From Cloeon dipterum (lineage: Eukaryota; Arthropoda; Insecta; Ephemeroptera; Baetidae): a DNA stretch of 64,000 nt. A model generated the notes under the pieces. That model was not told where the DNA came from, did not search any database, and saw only the letters and a list, made by a program, of their open reading frames with translations. The first letter of the stretch is position 1, and each line of letters starts with the position of its first letter. The stretch covers positions 23,670,335 through 23,734,334 of the forward strand of contig NC_088788.1 of assembly GCF_949628265.1 (NCBI RefSeq). Direction: 5' to 3'. Positions 36,451 through 50,100 of this stretch are shown here, one piece after another. The translations under genes and the position numbers were made by a program.

Positions 36451-38136
36451 CAGGTAGCGACGAGGAAAAAAGGAAACAAACTCGGGCTCCTTTTTACCAT
36501 AATTACAGAGGCGCCTTTTCTCCATCGTTCGCCAAGCCAGAAGGGTCGTTTTGGCCTTCGCGGAGAGAAAAATAGCTATAATCCGAAAGGCAAACCGCAC
36601 TGCAGATGCAATTTTATTTTGGTTATTCGAAAAAACTTTAAATCGCGTGCAAGCGGCTGTCTGAATGAACGGGATCGGTTTACAACGACTCGGATGCTTT
36701 TGTTCCAACAATTAAAAGTGGAGCAAAGAACAAACTGGTTCGTGGTTGGAGGCAACAATGAATAATGCGCCGAATTTGAGTGTTGCAGTGATCTGAAGCG
36801 CTTAATTAACACTTCCATAGACGGCGAAAAGCGATTAGGCTGCTGGGCACCGGAGAGCAAAGGCGCAAAAAGCAGCCGGGTGAAGGAACTTTTGTGTGCA
36901 CCGCGCGGCCTCGATTTCTTTTCGCTTTTCGAGAGAGACAAAGCGAAAAATTGTCCCGTGAGACTCGAATCCGAAAAGAGCTAGTTTGTTCCTTCCGCTC
37001 TCCCGGCCCCCTTACTGCGTTCCCATCGCTGGAAACGCGCCACGAATGCAAAATCAGTCATCGGAGCCGGGAGTGTTACCCGAGAGGCAATAGTAAAAAA
37101 ATCATATTAACTCCTCGCCTCAAAGAGGAAATTCACTTTTTCCTCATATTGGACGCGAAGAGGGTACGTGAGAGAGTAAAAAAAAACGCAATTTTCTCGA
37201 CGGCGGCGGCAGCAGCAGCAGAGTCGCGTATCGTAATTTCAATTTGATGATGTGGTTTTATTTTTGAATACATTTTACTGCTGTTTGCCCGCGGGACAGA
37301 TGAGAAGAATGAAGCGCGGCAGCGGCGGCAGCATCCTGGCAAGGAGCCGTGGGCCCTGGCAGGGGAGGGAGGGAATTCCAACAGCAGCGCGTTGGACAAA
37401 AGGGACGACCTGTTTGTTGTTCTCTCCTCGCGCTGCTTCTTGCCTCGCTCGCTCGCTCGCTACCTGCGCCTCACTAATTAAAATTCTGGCCGAAAAGAAA
37501 ATTAATTCGGCCACCGAATAAGATTTGCCAAAAATAAAACTCTCCTACCTCTCTTCTCCTAATCTGCTTTTAAATCCTGACTGGGGTGAAAGAAGAGCGA
37601 GAAAAGAAGGCAAAAAAACACAAGAAACAGTGGAATCAAAGAAGCTAAATTGTGTAATTTTTTCTTCTCTGAAGAAATTCATGTTTCTCGGAACGTGCCA
37701 TTATGTAAACGAAGGAATAAAAAGTCGCGTGAGCTATTCGGCTCGCGGCGCTCCGCCGGCATAGCATAATCCGAGGCGTCTCTCGGCAGGTAGCTGCGGA
37801 CAGGTTTTCTTTAACCCCCACCCCCACTAGTAGGCTGAGGGGGCTGATGTCAATGATTTCTTAATTTTTCATTCTTACGAAACCCTGTGCTATACTGTCG
37901 CGTTTGTAAATAACTACAAATGAACTTCGATATCACGCTATTCACAAAATCCGGCAAAACAATTCTTTCCTGCTGCTGCTGCTGCGGCTGCGGCTGCTCG
38001 CGGCGGGTCGCGAGCAGGCAAGGGTACACAAAAATCAGGGCGTACCTTGCAGCTTCTTCTCGGTTTCCCAGAATTTCTGCAGCTCGGTGAAGTATTTGTC
38101 CAAGATGAAGACTTTGCTGAGGCCGAGGGTCGCCAT
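25806..38136 (-). CDS. unconventional myosin, probably Dachs-type (class XX)
   Basis: Thirteen minus-strand exons: 38136-38046, 34515-34079, 31559-31388, 30769-30597, 30539-30380, 30184-29823, 29373-29083, 28907-28734, 28640-28279, 27695-27258, 26785-26503, 26148-26049 and 25978-25806; 1071 residues. The ATG has an in-frame TAA directly before it. Order: a short coiled N-terminus, a Gln/Pro-rich linker (about 50-130), the motor, one IQ motif (VLIQSTWRGWHLRRRW, about 907-922), a proline run (PPPVPPSRS) and an SH3-like tail ending VSI. In the motor the P-loop is GGSGSGKT (234-241), switch I is NAESSRIGHF (about 285-294), and switch II is DMFGFE (554-559). The relay/converter region has FVRCVRTN and MAGGFPHRMRF. 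The single IQ, long N-terminal extension and short tail fit insect Dachs, which controls tissue growth and planar polarity through Fat signalling. Class assignment is from memory; a myosin is certain. Confidence 0.9.
31560..34078. other. myosin intron 2 (2.5 kb), no coding sequence
   Basis: Holds GC-richer patches at about 31640-31720 and 32380-32840. A plus-strand TATAAAAG at 32732-32739 has no open frame or fitting initiator behind it and is probably fortuitous. Otherwise AT-rich, nothing recognised. Confidence 0.5.
36402..36450. repeat. (GA)n microsatellite
   Basis: About 24 GA units with two AAAG interruptions. GAGA tracts bind GAGA factor (Trl) in insects, so a regulatory role is possible. 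Confidence 0.9.
37444..37460. repeat. (GCTC)n microsatellite
   Basis: Four tandem CTCG units, a short simple repeat inside myosin intron 1. Confidence 0.8.
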
Positions 38137-41100
38137 TTAAGCGCGTCGACTCACAAGTTCAGTGCGGCATGCCGCGGGAAGCATACGGTGCACGCGGATT
38201 GACTGCTCACACTCGACTGACCCTGATGCCGCAGACGCATTTTTACCTGCCGCAGCCTCAGGTGCCGAGCCGACGCGAACGAGAACGACCCGAGCTTCGC
38301 GCTTCGCCCGCCGCCCGCCCCGCGCCGCTACTCGCTCTCAAGGACACCAGCGCCCCAAACTGCACCAAAACCTTATTTTATGTTGCACTGAGAATGAGAA
38401 AATGTCACTACTCCCCTCGCCCTACAGAAAGTAGAGCTATAATAAATATATTTTTGTGGTGAAGTTTTGAAAATATTTTAAAAACAAGTTTAACTGCTGA
38501 ATACGTTTAAAATCGATGTTTTAATTATTACCATGCAGTCTTATACAAAAGAGATTTACAATTTTGTTTGCTTAAACTGAATTAATTAAATGTTAGCTCT
38601 TAAACCAATTTGCAATTTGCTCGTGTAAGTGATAAATTATTTACTATAAATTCAACATAAATCTTTCAGCGCCAATATTGCGAGTGTGTTGATTCTATTC
38701 TGTTCTCATTCATTCCAATTCATAGCTCTCAAATCCTATTCCTATATTTTCAGAACAAACTGGCAACTTCATATCAAATATTTTTTAATTGCCCATCAAA
38801 TGCATAGCTGGGCATAAACCATTTTTTTATCTAATCATTCTTGAGAAATTAAATTTTAACTAGCAGAAAAACATTACAATCCTTTTCATTACAAGATTAA
38901 GAGTTGCAATTATGCCGCACTCGCAAGGCCGATTCCCACGAGAATGAATGCTCTTTGCGAAATCGCATGTGGATGCACTCGCGTTGTGTGCAGAGATGAT
39001 ATTATATTTGCTCGTCTCCAAATTCGATACACTTGAGAAAAGCTGTTGCGCGCGTTGTGGAAAGGTGGATTATTGCAAGGACCGCGCGCGCGAACTGCAT
39101 AACTGTTGGCTGCGGTTTGTAACAAACATCTCGCGGCGGATGAAAGAAAGAAAAGCAAACGCGTCTCGAGAGTAACAGCACCAACTCGGCATGAGGCGCA
39201 AAAGAAGAGACGAGACCTCGCCAAATATCCCAACTTCTCTCATCGCCGCGCATATACGTTGTCCGCCGGCAAAGGCGCCCGTTAATTCAAAGAGATGTTA
39301 GAAAAGTTGCCAGCTTGGCCATAAGTACGCAAAATGTGATGAGAGGTCATTGTTCTGCAATCTCAGGTTGTTGCTTGTTAGAACAGTGGTGTTGAAACTC
39401 TGAAATTTTATGTAATTTTCTAATTGCCTGGATTTAGTTGTGTTAAAATGTTATTTTTAATCAATCTACTGACTTCTCAATGCAGAGTATTATTATTTTA
39501 AATGAATTATTTAAGCAATAAAATAACCAGTATAAGAGCAAAGTCCGAAGGTAGCTAATACATATATGTACATCTCTTTGAGTTTGAAAATTAAATCAAC
39601 TAAAATTTCTTCTGCAATGACAATTTTTACTACAACAATGATACCAGCAAAGTTATATTTATTTTTATTTAAATTACTGACAGAGTAACATATTATTTTT
39701 AGAAGATTTTTAATTATAAGTGGGTTTTTTATTGCACTGCTGATAAGAAGGAAGGTTTAAGGAGAGAATAAAAATGTTACATGTGTTCAGTAAATTTAAT
39801 TTGTTTTCTGCTAGCCGAGCATAATTTTTTTAGATTTATTAATTAGCTCCAGATAGAATTATAAACTATTTGACCAGGAATAATTAAAGAGTAAAGATAT
39901 ATAAGAAAATAAAAGTCATGAAATAAATGAGTGGAATCGCTGAAACCATTTTTACCTATTTAAAAGAGATTTTGAGCCTAATTAAAAAATATGCCAACAA
40001 GTATATATATGCATGTGATTTTTTTACCCCCAAGCAAAACGTTGCAAAGTGAAATTAATTACAAAAATGACACGTGTGTATTTTGGCACACGCGAGAAAT
40101 GTCTAATTGCTCTCGTGCGGTGCCGGGAGGAAAAGACGCATAAACGCCGCGGTTTGATCGCCAATTTATTGTTTTCACGTTCGCCTGCCACTGCGATTCG
40201 TTTGCATTCACACGGGCGCCTTGCTCGCGTGTGCGACTGTCCAAACGACCTGACTGAGAGAGAGGAAAGAACAGACAGGTGTCTTCGTAGGTCGCGCGCC
40301 ACGTTCAGTCTGCTGCCAAATCGTTTTCTTCCTGCCAATTTCAAACAACTCACGATTTCGTTATTGCCCATCATTTACTTATACTGATTATGCTTTTAGG
40401 GAGCAAAAATACGTTGTAAATTTCAGAAGCACAAAATGTGCGTCGTAAATGTTCAGGGTCTATGTATTAGGTTGAAACGTAACCCACAAATTACGGAATT
40501 CTTTTAAATGTTGATTTAAATTTGATGTGAAAGATCTCGATTGAGTAACGAGATTATTTGGCTCCAGTTTAGCAAGATTTTCGTGAGGAGAGCGGAGTGC
40601 GGAAAAGTAGTTCAGTGTCCAGCAAGCAACCGTTAATGCTCGAAAAGCAGGTTAGACCGAAAGGAATGGCGACAGGAGTTGTCTATTAGTGGAAAACGAA
40701 AAACATATATTATGCTTTTTAGCGGTCAATTAGTGGAGAAATTGGACTCAAACATGTACAGTCTTAATCGATTTGTGATTCCAATTAACAAAATAGGAAT
40801 TTCCATCCGTTTGCGAGAAAAACCGCCATGAGGGAAGTACCAAATCCACCATTAAATTTTCTATGCGGAAACTGGACCCTACTTTCAAAAAAGAGACCGG
40901 AACGATTTCAAAGATTATTATGATGAGGTAATTGCATTTAATCGTGGTATAAAGTTTAGTCGCAAAAATCCAAACAGTTCTCCTGTACAGAATATACGCG
41001 CTGCAAGACACGATTCCGCAATTTTTGCGTTGCGCAACGAAACGAATATTATAATATGTGAAATAACTCAAGCCAAAGTACATTTCTCTGCGTCGCTGGT

Positions 41101-44100
41101 TGTGGTGCGAGAATAAGATTTCTTTCTTTCCTTCTTTCGCTTCACGAGAGAACTCACGTGGAGTTGTCTGCCTTGGAAGCATTATTTGTTTCTTACAGAG
41201 CAGACGATAAGAGTGGAATTTCCAAAGCTTCTTTTTACTTTGTCGCAGTTTAAAGAGACAGATTTTTTGAATTTTTCAGAGAAATCGATACTTTTTGGAA
41301 TCAAATTTCAACTCTGCCATTTGAAAGTGATTGTTTTGATGCGAGAACAATGTGCGACCGCAATAATGATTTTCCAGGGTGGTGATTCTCGCCTCTGTCA
41401 ATTGTGTAACGCGATCCTGTTGTTGTTCTTCGGCCGAGGCTCCAGCGGCGCAGTCCATCTCTCGCGCAGTGTGCAACAAAAATCCGAGAGAATAAAGCGG
41501 CATATAAGAGATCCGGGTTTAAGCCAAAGGAGGAGAAAAGTTTGTTGCTGCATGCTTTCTTTGCTGCTTTTTGCGCTGGGGACTTATTCACAAGCGCGAA
41601 AAGGCTCGTGAATATAACGTTTGATACACATATCACAATTTTTTAAAGAGCACACCTCACGTTTACGGTGGTCAATTGTGCCCTGAACGCAGCCTCTCCC
41701 GTGGGGCATTTCCAAGGCCTTTGTGTAGATCTTGACAAAGGACATAAAATTATCAGTTGCCATGATCCCTAGAAAATTTGAATTTACTGCTCGGTTTAAC
41801 GCTGATTAGTTTTCCCATAAACAAATTTCAGTCGTCGCGGCCGGCGGACGTGTGGAGGAAGAGACGAGCGTCTCTGTACCAAGCAGCGAGATAAAAAGGT
41901 TTTGTTCCCCTTTTGACCCTGGAGCGGCTCTTTTTTGTCGCCCAGCTCCTCTCCGCCGAGGGGAACAACCTCTGCCCGGCGGAGGGGCGGCCATCCAGGT
42001 GCCAGGGAAAGAAGGGGAGGGCCCGGCAAGGCAGCAGGGGAGCGAGGGGAGGTGGAGCCACCTGTTGGGGCCAGGCAGAGGCAGCGGCGGCCGGCGAGCG
42101 CCTCAGTGCTGCCCCCTCGCACCGTCAGGGCGACCAGGTGGCAACCCTGACGCCCCTCCACTACGGCCTCTGGCCACCCTGGCCGGGGCCGATTGGATTT
42201 CGGGGCACGTACGCATTCTTTATTTCGTTATTCTCGGAAAATAACACGCTTTTCTCCCATTGTCTTTCGGGGCTCGAATTTTTGCTTCAAGTACGTCTAC
42301 GTACGTTCTCTCTGCTCTCGTCCCGCGGCCGCCGAGCTGCTTTCTCGTTTCTGCACGGTCACTTTTTCGTTCGTTATTTGAATATAAAAGTCATCTCGCG
42401 TGGCCCGCGGGCCAACACTTTGAATTTGTCGATTGTGAGCCAGTGGACAAAGCGAGGCACCGAGACGGACGCAGCCTCTTTTGTTGCCAAAGAAACAAAG
42501 TCCGAGTGAGAGCTGACACAACACGCAAAATGAGCAAACACAACTCGCTCTTGCTCCACGCACGTCATATGCACACACACATATATTTATCGGTAAAATC
42601 AACCTGCTGGGTAGAAGTGGCTCGCACTTAATTACTTAATATTCTCGTTTAATTGATTGGCACCAACCTGTTTTATTTAATAATTTTTCAGCTTCTTTAA
42701 TAAGTCTTAAATAAAAAAAATATAATTTGTTTTCCGCAAATTGTTGAATTTTCAATTAACCACCAGCAATGATAGGACTTACCACTGTTAGACTGGCTTC
42801 ACTTTCCTGTTTTCATACATAGTATATCCATAAAAAGTCTGTGGGCATGGGCATGAAAGAAAGCTCAGTGACGCGCTCGAGGAATCAAAGGAAAGCCGAA
42901 ATGTGCGCGTTTACGATTTTTCAGGGAGGCCTGCTTTTGCTTCTTTACGACTCGTGTCGCGGCGAGATAAGACAAAGGGTGCTTTGCCTACACTTTTATT
43001 GTTAACACACAAAGCCAGACTCATTAGTGTGCTTTCAACACACGCACATTCCTATTGCTGGAATAGGAGGATATACTGGATGCTGCTCACTTCCAACTCT
43101 CAAATTCTCTGCCCTTTTAAAATTCTTTTTAACTGCGTTATTTTTATGTGCCTTCCTCTTTGAGAACGAGAAATACCTGGAAATAGCATACTCGCTGGCT
43201 AAATGAGTGCCCAAAATGATAATTTCAAGCTCATCCAATGCTCGAAACTGAAAACAGAGAATGCGGTCTAATGTTTAAATTGCAATGTTTTGCTCAATTT
43301 ATATACATATTACTTTCTGGCAGGGGGAAACATTGTCCTCCTCGTATAAAATACGACTCTAATTATTTCCAAATAAAATTAAAAAATAAAGTATATTTTG
43401 ACGTTAGAAATTAAATGCAGCTTTTAAGGTGTGTAACAAGGAGTTTTTTCCATATTTCTATCTTGGCATGTATCAATAATTGCAATATTTGTTTAAATTT
43501 TAATGTTGCCGTGTTGGAAAATAATTTAATTAAGACACATCAACTACCTAATGAAAATAATATTTTAGATTGTAATATTCAGATCATTTGAATTGAACGT
43601 TCGATAAAATTCAAATGAAAATTTCTTGAAATGTAAAAATATTGCAACGTGGTAAATGTTTGAGAATACAATCAGCGACGAATTTAGCTTCATATGCAAC
43701 TAAAAATTTCCCAGAAAACTCGAGCTGTCGTTTGGCGCATGGGCGTTTGGTATAGTTTATAGGAACTGCATGTGTTAATTCCCTTGCAGCTCGTCCTCCT
43801 CAGGATTAATATCAGGTGCAATTGGCAAAAAGGCTCAAAGTGACAGCAAGATTGAGCCATACGTGTGGAAAATATATTTTGAGGAGAGACTCTGAATCTA
43901 TTTGGTTTATGTGCATGTGTGTAAAACATTCCTTGCTTCAATATGAGCAAAACTGCTATTCAAACGTTTAAAAGTGTGTCAAAATCCAATGCCATATTTG
44001 GGCAAAATCCAATTTATTCAGGCAAATTACTCTCGGAATATTCATTTGGGTCAGTAAAAATTATTCGGTTCAATTCTGGTGGTGTGTTTTGATTCAGACA

Positions 44101-47100
44101 AACTAAATTTGGGTCAGTTATGGTGACCCTATACATTAGTCATGTTTCATGTTTACCCACTTAAAATAGCAGGAACTTGAAGTAATGCCTAAATGAAACG
44201 TAAAATTAATTTAAAGGCATTTTCTTCAGTCAAATTACTAAATTTTCGTGCGGAAAAGTCATTGCTGAGTGAAGTGAAAGGTCTCATAGAGTTGTGTGTC
44301 ATAATTTCAGCGGCGTTGGGCACATTTCTGGCGAAACAAAGTGCTCTGACGGACGGCCGGACGGTTGAGTTATTTTTTTTTCATCGCGAACAATGGCGCA
44401 TCAAAATATTTGCCGAGATAAAATCGCAGCGCGCCGAAAGCAGCAAATTTATCTTTTGCGTCGAATCACTTTTCCTGGCCGGCCACTTCAACTTCTCTTT
44501 TTCTTCAACTCTCGTGTGCGCGTCCTCGGCGTTTGCAAACGTCGCCTTTAATCTGCTCATTAACAAACAATTTATACATATGAAGATATTATTTATATAA
44601 TAGGATTAAAAATGGCGGCCGAAAGCGTCTGAACGCGCTCACGTGTGGGCATTCTCGGCTGGAATTAAGGCAAAGCCTCACACGCGGCCAAAAACCTTTT
44701 CAGATTTTCCTTCTTTCTTAGCTGCCGTGTTGCTGCTTTCTGCTTTGACGTTCGCAATGCGGAGACGCACCGCAGTCGTCATATTTATGTGTCGATTTTT
44801 CTCCTTTTTCATCATCCAAGCGCAGATACTAGTTTTCCATATTTGGCCGCAAGCAAGCATCTGTGCTCGCAGAAACTGAAAGTCTTCCAAAAGCCTTAAC
44901 TGTCAAATTATGTAATAAGTAATCTCGTTTCTAGGACTTTGCTTGTTTCAAAATTTTAATTCGAATCTAATACATTTTAAAAAATAAATTTATATTTCTC
45001 TTATTGTCTGTCCGAATTATCATTGCTCATCTGCAAGGCAATCCTGCCGATGGGAAATTAACAGAGGCACAACATGTAAAAGTTTGAACGGAGTTAAAAT
45101 GTCTGGAAGTCTAAAAACTGGGTGCTTTAAACAGCAGGTAGCATATAGGGACACTTCCTGTGGCATTTTCTGCGAAAACTATATACGCATGGTTTTACAC
45201 ACTGGGGGTCCCAGAGCGAATTAACTTTGTTACCCGCTGGTCAGATCGCCAACATGGCGTCGAGTAATGAGAGCAGTTAATCCGGCTTAAGCATTAATTA
45301 CAATTCCCAGCAAAGGAGTAAAATGATCAAAAATATTTGAAAAGACGAGAGTGCTGCCTAATTTTGAAACTTTCACCAACAAAATTTGCACTTAAACACT
45401 CAATCGAAATAACTCAGACTGGAAAGAATTGTACATGACTCGTGAAAAAATGAATAATCGTACTCATTTTTGTATGTTAGCAGCAATTCTTCCCAATTTT
45501 TCTCGTTCTTTGAGTTAAAATTTTCAAACCTCTGCTTTACAGCTTTTCGGCTGATGACTTTCGTGACTTGGAAAGAATAGTTTATTCGCTAAAATTACCA
45601 AATCAATTGTATTTTCATGAGGCTATTTTTGCCTTTGAAACGGAGGATGCGTGGAACCTGGCGTTTTTATTTTGTATGAAGCGAGTGAGAGCGAGTCGGG
45701 GGTCGGAAACACAATCAAGAAGCAATTTGGCCGCTCACAAAGGCTGCCGCTCGTTTTCATTGTTGTCCAATAATTGGAAGATGAAAAGCAGCCTCCCGAT
45801 ATTTGGGTCGTTAATCCAGGTCCACCTTTGTTCTATTCGGCCTTCAAAAACAAATTTTGATCTGCGCCGCGCGGCTCCCGTTTCTTTCGTTTGCAACTCC
45901 TATCTTGACTTTGCTGCTGATAAAAGAGGGAAAGAAAGTAAACACTATAAATCTGTCACTTGCGTGTGGGAAACTGGAATATTCATTTCTTTTTTCGTGT
46001 GTTTTTCAGATTATATAAAATATATTTATACGAATGCGCTTGAGTGCTGAGAATGAGCAGAGAAGGAAACTCGATTTCGTCAATGTTAATATTTGACGAA
46101 AAGCCAGATGCTTATCTGGCTTTGGGGAGAAAAGGAGACGCCGCGGCCGAAAATGTCGTCCCCGAGAGACGAATTCACTTCGCCCAAATAACCAGTTATT
46201 CAAATCAGTCTTTGTCCAATCAAAACGACCGATTGCATTCCGCGCTGGAAATGCGACCGTTCGCGTTTGTTGCAAGAAAATGAGTGAAAAAGGCTTCTGG
46301 GTATGTATGTGTGCTTGGGTGTTTTATCGCGCCCGCGAGCCGGTTCGCGCTTCAATTAAAAAGCCAATAAAAAAGCTTTTCGGTGTAAAAGACGCGCGGC
46401 ACCCGGGTTTTTGAATCTCAATTAAGCTCATTAGCCACTCGCTCTGCTATATATTTTTCTGTCCTCACTTTCTCCGCGCGTTCAAATTCCTCGTTTGCAA
46501 ATCTCCAGCTTAATTTTTGCGTGGAAAAATATGTTGCGATTGTTATTTATTTACATGTATTAAACCTGACCCACTCTTGAACCACAGGATTTTCACAAAT
46601 AAATACTAAAATAAGTGTTACACATTGCAAAAGATACAAATAAAACAATAATGGATATGAAATTCATTCATAAAAAAGGTACAGTTTGTTATTAATCTGT
46701 AGCCTTTACTGATTTTACGATGCTGACGAATATTTGAATTATGTTGAAGATTTAAGAGTGCAGAGATGCTTATTATTGATTTTTTTGCGTGTATTACTTG
46801 TATTTACAAATGGATGCCTGCATTGAAGAGATGAATTCTACCTGATCTATTTTGTAGTGACATAATATGTCATAAGGTAAATAATAATTCCAAAAGATGA
46901 ATTGAATTGATTCTTTAAAATTTTATATTTGAACTTAATTAATGCCGATTTTCTGGTGTAAAAAATTGGAAAATTAGTAAAATTTAAGTTGAAAAGCCTA
47001 GTAGAAATAAATGGCTCTGAGAGTAGCAACTTAGCTAATATTTACTTGTGTTTTCACTGTGGTGTTGTACGCCTAGAGTGTTTAGAAAATTTGTGTTACC

Positions 47101-50100
47101 TTAATATCAAATAATTTTATTTCTCTTTTGTTCTTCTCACCATCATCTTTAATTTAAACATTTTATGTTCAATAAGTTCGCAGGAGTAGAATCCCGAAAA
47201 TATTGAGATCAAACAATGTAAACAACTCTTTTCTATCTGTAAATTTGTTAAATATAACATTATATTTTTAAACAAAACAATTTTCATAATTTAATTCTAT
47301 AACATCCATAAACATTTGCAGCTTTTGGTTATTCCAGCAAAACTGACAAAAATGTGATCAATTATACATTTGTATTCACTTCCTAAAACGAAAAATATTT
47401 TCTAACCATTAGGAAGCGCACTAACAAAGTCACATTATGTGATACTTAAAATTTGATGCGTGCGAGATAAATGTATTTGCATAATCCTTAATGGATGCGC
47501 GCGAGCATTTTCGATTGCGGGTGAGGAAGAATGAAGCCGCAAACGGTTTTGAACCAGTTCCTCTCTTTATTCGGTCTTTTTCGGCCGAGACGGAGGCGAA
47601 AGGTGATTAATCTGCAGAAGCGCGGCTAATTAGCTTTTCGCTTTGTGCGGTCCAAAAAAAGGGGGCGACCCGCTGCTCGCGTCGAATAAATAAATTCAAT
47701 TAATGCAATCAAAATATGGCCGATTAGCAGCAGGCGGCCAGACAAAGTGCACAAATAAAGGCGAAAACTTGTTTTCCTCTCTCCTTTTACAGCGCCGTTT
47801 TCTTTTCATCCGCGGCTCTTGGCAGCGAAAAAAGGATTAAAGCTGGAAAACGGATTTTGCAGCGCCGTAAATTGTAATTATTTCGCTGTTAAACGTGCGA
47901 ATCGCTCCATTGTCGACTTTATTTGAGAAGACTTTAACTCTCGCAACCGCAGAAAAAACGCGTGACGTGAGTTCAAGCGACTGACTCCTGTTTCACAACT
48001 GAAAAGATTTATTTGTGATTCTTCACGTGTAAAATTTGCTCCAACGTGTGCTTGAAATCACAATAATATATCATCAATGTTAGGACTATAATACACACAC
48101 AAAAAAACATTGAATCGCGATAGTCGCAATGTAATTAATTGCTGGTCTGCCAACACAGATTACTGATCAAGCTGCTAAATTGAATTTAAATGAAACACTG
48201 ATGCGGGTGGATATACGCACCTAAATTTGATTATCTTTATTTTTGCAATGACGAGTCCTTGCGGATTAGGGAGGATTTTTAAGGTTTTTCGACTCGCTAC
48301 TTGCTGGTTTGTACCTTTCCAGCACGCGTGAATGAATTTCACGGGGCGAGTGTCTTGCGTTTCAATAAAAGACCGCTGTGCGTGGGCAGTTTCAGGAGCT
48401 GGTCCTTTTCTCGACCGGGCTTCCTCCAATGAGGCCCGTGCGCTTATGTTATTCGTTCGCGATGTTACTGGGACGCAGAGTTTTCGTGAGATGTTCACTA
48501 TCAGGGGGTAACCCAACTCAAAATCGAAGAACCGATGAAAAAATGAACCTCTATCACATAAGAACGATATCATGACGCAGAAGCAAGCGCGAAGTGAACG
48601 TTGATTATGCCATCATGTCTGTTGGACACTTCTAGTGCTAAATAGAACACATAATTCATATTATACAAAAAATACACCCGTATTGAATTAATGAAAAGTG
48701 CGAAACGGCTCTACCCTATATACGTGAAATTGAGAAAGGATGATGGTCGGCTGTCGGCCATGAGGGAAAATTGATGAGTAAAATTGCAGCACGAGAACGT
48801 GCGATTTAATGTTTCTCTTCAATTTACACTCTCAGCCGTCCATGCTCAATCAGTTCCGCGCATAGTATAAAGACATTTCGTTAATTCTTAGTTTTCGTCT
48901 CCATTTTATTGAGTGATTTTTAATATTAATTTGCGTAAACTTTATCCTGTAAAACAAGAAATTGCGATGAAGTAAAAAATTTAGCCATTGCAACATTATA
49001 ATAATGAGATTTAGTAATTATTAGTCTCTAATTAAGTCAAATTTCTATAAAGTTGGCTGAAAACCCGTCAAACCTGCCTGAATGATCTTTACACGGACAC
49101 TATGCAGTCTTAAGCTATATAATATGTACATAATCGTTGCAAATCCATAGTCGGCTTTTCAGATAGAGGCTGATATTTGTCGGTGTTTGTTGGGTTGGGA
49201 GCAGAGCAGGTGCGTTGTTTGTTTGCACGGCTGACCCCTGATTGCCCGGTGACCCGGCGTGTTGGCATTCCCACACTCGGCGCGTCACGAGAGCCAAATT
49301 ACACCCTTTCGCCGGCACGCGGCCCCGCCCCCTCCAAACCTTTTATAATCCTTCGCCCGATTTGTTTCTCAACTCGTCTTCTTTCTTGAGTAATAGACTC
49401 GCTCGACTGCATATTGCTCGGCAGAAACAAAGCAAACGGCTTAATTAGCTCGCGCGGCCTAAGTGAAAAATACTCCTCCGTCCAATTGAATTATGCAAAT
49501 TTTATTGTGTGTGAGAAAAATTTGCATCTCAAAAGCAAGATTAATTTAATATATTTGAAAAGAAGAGGAAACAAGTGGAAAGTGATGGCATCCGCTGTCG
49601 CGCGGCAAGGTGTTAATTATTTATTAACGATTTATTGCACGCTGCTCTCGATTCTGTTTTTGCAAAACTTAAAAAGCTGTGAGCACTAACGAGGTGGGTG
49701 TCCGCGGTGAGATCAAAGAATTGCAGTCTCTAATGCGCGAACTCTGCAATTAAATGATAATCAAGCGCTCTCTGCTCTGGGTTTTTCAACAAATTATAAT
49801 TATGTGCGACAATTGTTTGCAGCTTCCTTTTTCTACTAATGCACTTTTTACTCAAATCAAATTACTCTGATCGCTCCAATTATTTCCAGCTCTATATATT
49901 TAAAAAAATTCAACCGCAAGTTTCAATTGGAATTCTCTCAATTTATTTTCTGTATATTGTGTTTGTTGCAGAATTCGCGGCTCATTAATTTTCTGGGCGT
50001 GTATTTCTGGAGAAAAAAAGAACAATACCTTTTACTTTGCTTTCATTGTTAAAGCAAACAACACGCGACTGAATAGGCAGAGAGACAAATAATCAAGTTT

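Larger units (their letters stand above)
34516..38045. other. myosin intron 1 (3.5 kb), GC-rich regulatory-looking sequence
   Basis: The largest intron of the gene, directly behind the ATG exon. From about 35550 to 38045 it is much more GC-rich than the surrounding DNA and carries GA and GCTC microsatellites and CTG runs. This is the usual place for insect first-intron enhancers or alternative promoters. The open frames here overlap on both strands and lack protein-like composition. Confidence 0.45.

Noticed and set aside
36163-36765. 200-codon frame containing a long Arg/Glu repeat
   Set aside because: The repeat is just the translated GA microsatellite; flanking residues are not protein-like.
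38948-39175. Plus-strand frame with CCARCGKVDYCKDRARELHN, recalling half of a MYND zinc finger
   Set aside because: Only one Cys pair and the YC are present, the other metal ligands are missing, no exon neighbours or homologous sequence surround it, and the other frames are equally open.
41796-42509. Long open frames on both strands in a GC-rich block
   Set aside because: Five overlapping frames of 60-200 codons are open because stops are rare in GC-rich DNA; none has a recognisable domain.
48175-48573. 132-codon minus-strand frame in the gene-free block
   Set aside because: No splice partners, no recognisable motif, and composition no different from other chance frames.
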